DNA of 64,000 nt. It comes from Massospora cicadina (lineage: Eukaryota > Entomophthoromycota > Entomophthoromycetes > Entomophthorales > Entomophthoraceae). The translations under genes and the position numbers were made by a program. The stretch spans positions 18,283-82,282 of the forward strand of contig JAKSZP010014863.1 in assembly GCA_022478985.1 (NCBI GenBank), written 5' to 3'. This document shows positions 63,971-64,000 of the stretch, one piece after another (positions within the stretch are counted from its first letter, which is position 1; each line of letters begins with the position of its first letter). Below the pieces are notes generated by a model. It was given only the letters and a program-made list of their open reading frames with translations, was not told the origin of the DNA and did no database searches.

Positions 63971-64000
63971 AATAATTTTCAGCCAGGATGAGGGTCACAG

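Larger units (their letters stand above)
62411..64000 (-). mobile_element. gypsy-3, relative of gypsy-1, minus strand, truncated by the window end
   Basis: 3' LTR at 62411-62910, polypurine tract AGGAGGGGATAA on the minus strand at its right edge, then integrase up to the window end. Integrase and LTR wording are close to gypsy-1: the LTR opens TGCCACAATTCCAATATGAC where gypsy-1 has TGTTAAGATTCTGATATGAC. It sits directly against ORF1-only copy D, so it most likely inserted into that element. The rest of pol, gag, the 5' LTR and the TSD are outside the window. Confidence 0.85.

Noticed and set aside
1..64000. CRISPR arrays, bacterial operons or prophage features.
   Set aside because: No regular spacer repeats and no bacterial gene organisation. 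The sequence is clearly a eukaryotic retroelement landscape.

Overview
This is eukaryotic DNA made almost entirely of transposable elements. I recognise no host gene, rRNA gene or canonical tRNA gene in 64 kb. The mix is non-LTR retrotransposons (LINEs) with a gag-like ORF1 plus an endonuclease, reverse transcriptase and C-terminal zinc-finger ORF2, Ty3/gypsy LTR elements including a chromodomain type, and tRNA-derived SINEs. That mix fits a large, repeat-rich fungal genome. The L1-like ORF2 architecture makes me think of an early-diverging or zygomycete-type fungus, but species and even phylum are a guess.

Layout. 1-1517: 3' part of a LINE2 copy (2a). 1819-1950: a SINE. 1990-7274: full-length LINE2b with an 18-bp target-site duplication (TSD). 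7645-14084: full-length LINE1, minus strand, 16-bp TSD. 14271-23095: full-length LINE2c, minus strand, split by a gag-only LTR element (14671-18233, 5-bp TSD). About 23988-25895 and 26104-28026: two copies of an element that encodes only an ORF1-like protein. 28651-59547: an interval bounded by two matching gypsy LTRs (gypsy-1). Its own coding parts lie at 29.2-31.9, 49.4-51.3 and 57.4-59.0 kb. Inside it are a third ORF1-only copy, LINE2d, an unidentified direct-repeat pair, a chromodomain gypsy (gypsy-2, minus) that itself holds a SINE, LINE2e, and a second full-length LINE1 (51281-57414, 18-bp TSD). 59.5-60.9 kb: an integrase fragment of another gypsy family. 60888-62410: a fourth ORF1-only copy. 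62411-64000: 3' LTR and integrase of gypsy-3, minus strand, running off the window.

How the parts work together. LINE1 and LINE2 encode their own copying machinery, although every ORF2 seen here is broken. LINE2 copies, three of the ORF1-only copies and both SINEs share one 3' tail (consensus near GTCC-TCCCCTGGTCAGCC-TCCCCAAATAAAA). This is the signature expected if one LINE reverse transcriptase mobilises two kinds of non-autonomous partner by recognising that tail. The gag-only LTR element is a parallel case among LTR elements: LTRs, gag and a scrap of integrase, but no protease, reverse transcriptase or RNase H. Insertions into insertions allow relative dating: LINE1 into gypsy-1, SINE-A into gypsy-2, and the gag-only LTR element into LINE2c.

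Most coding regions are pseudogenes. The clearest intact reading frame is the 781-codon ORF1 of the plus-strand LINE1. All boundaries and similarities were found by eye, without alignment or database search.
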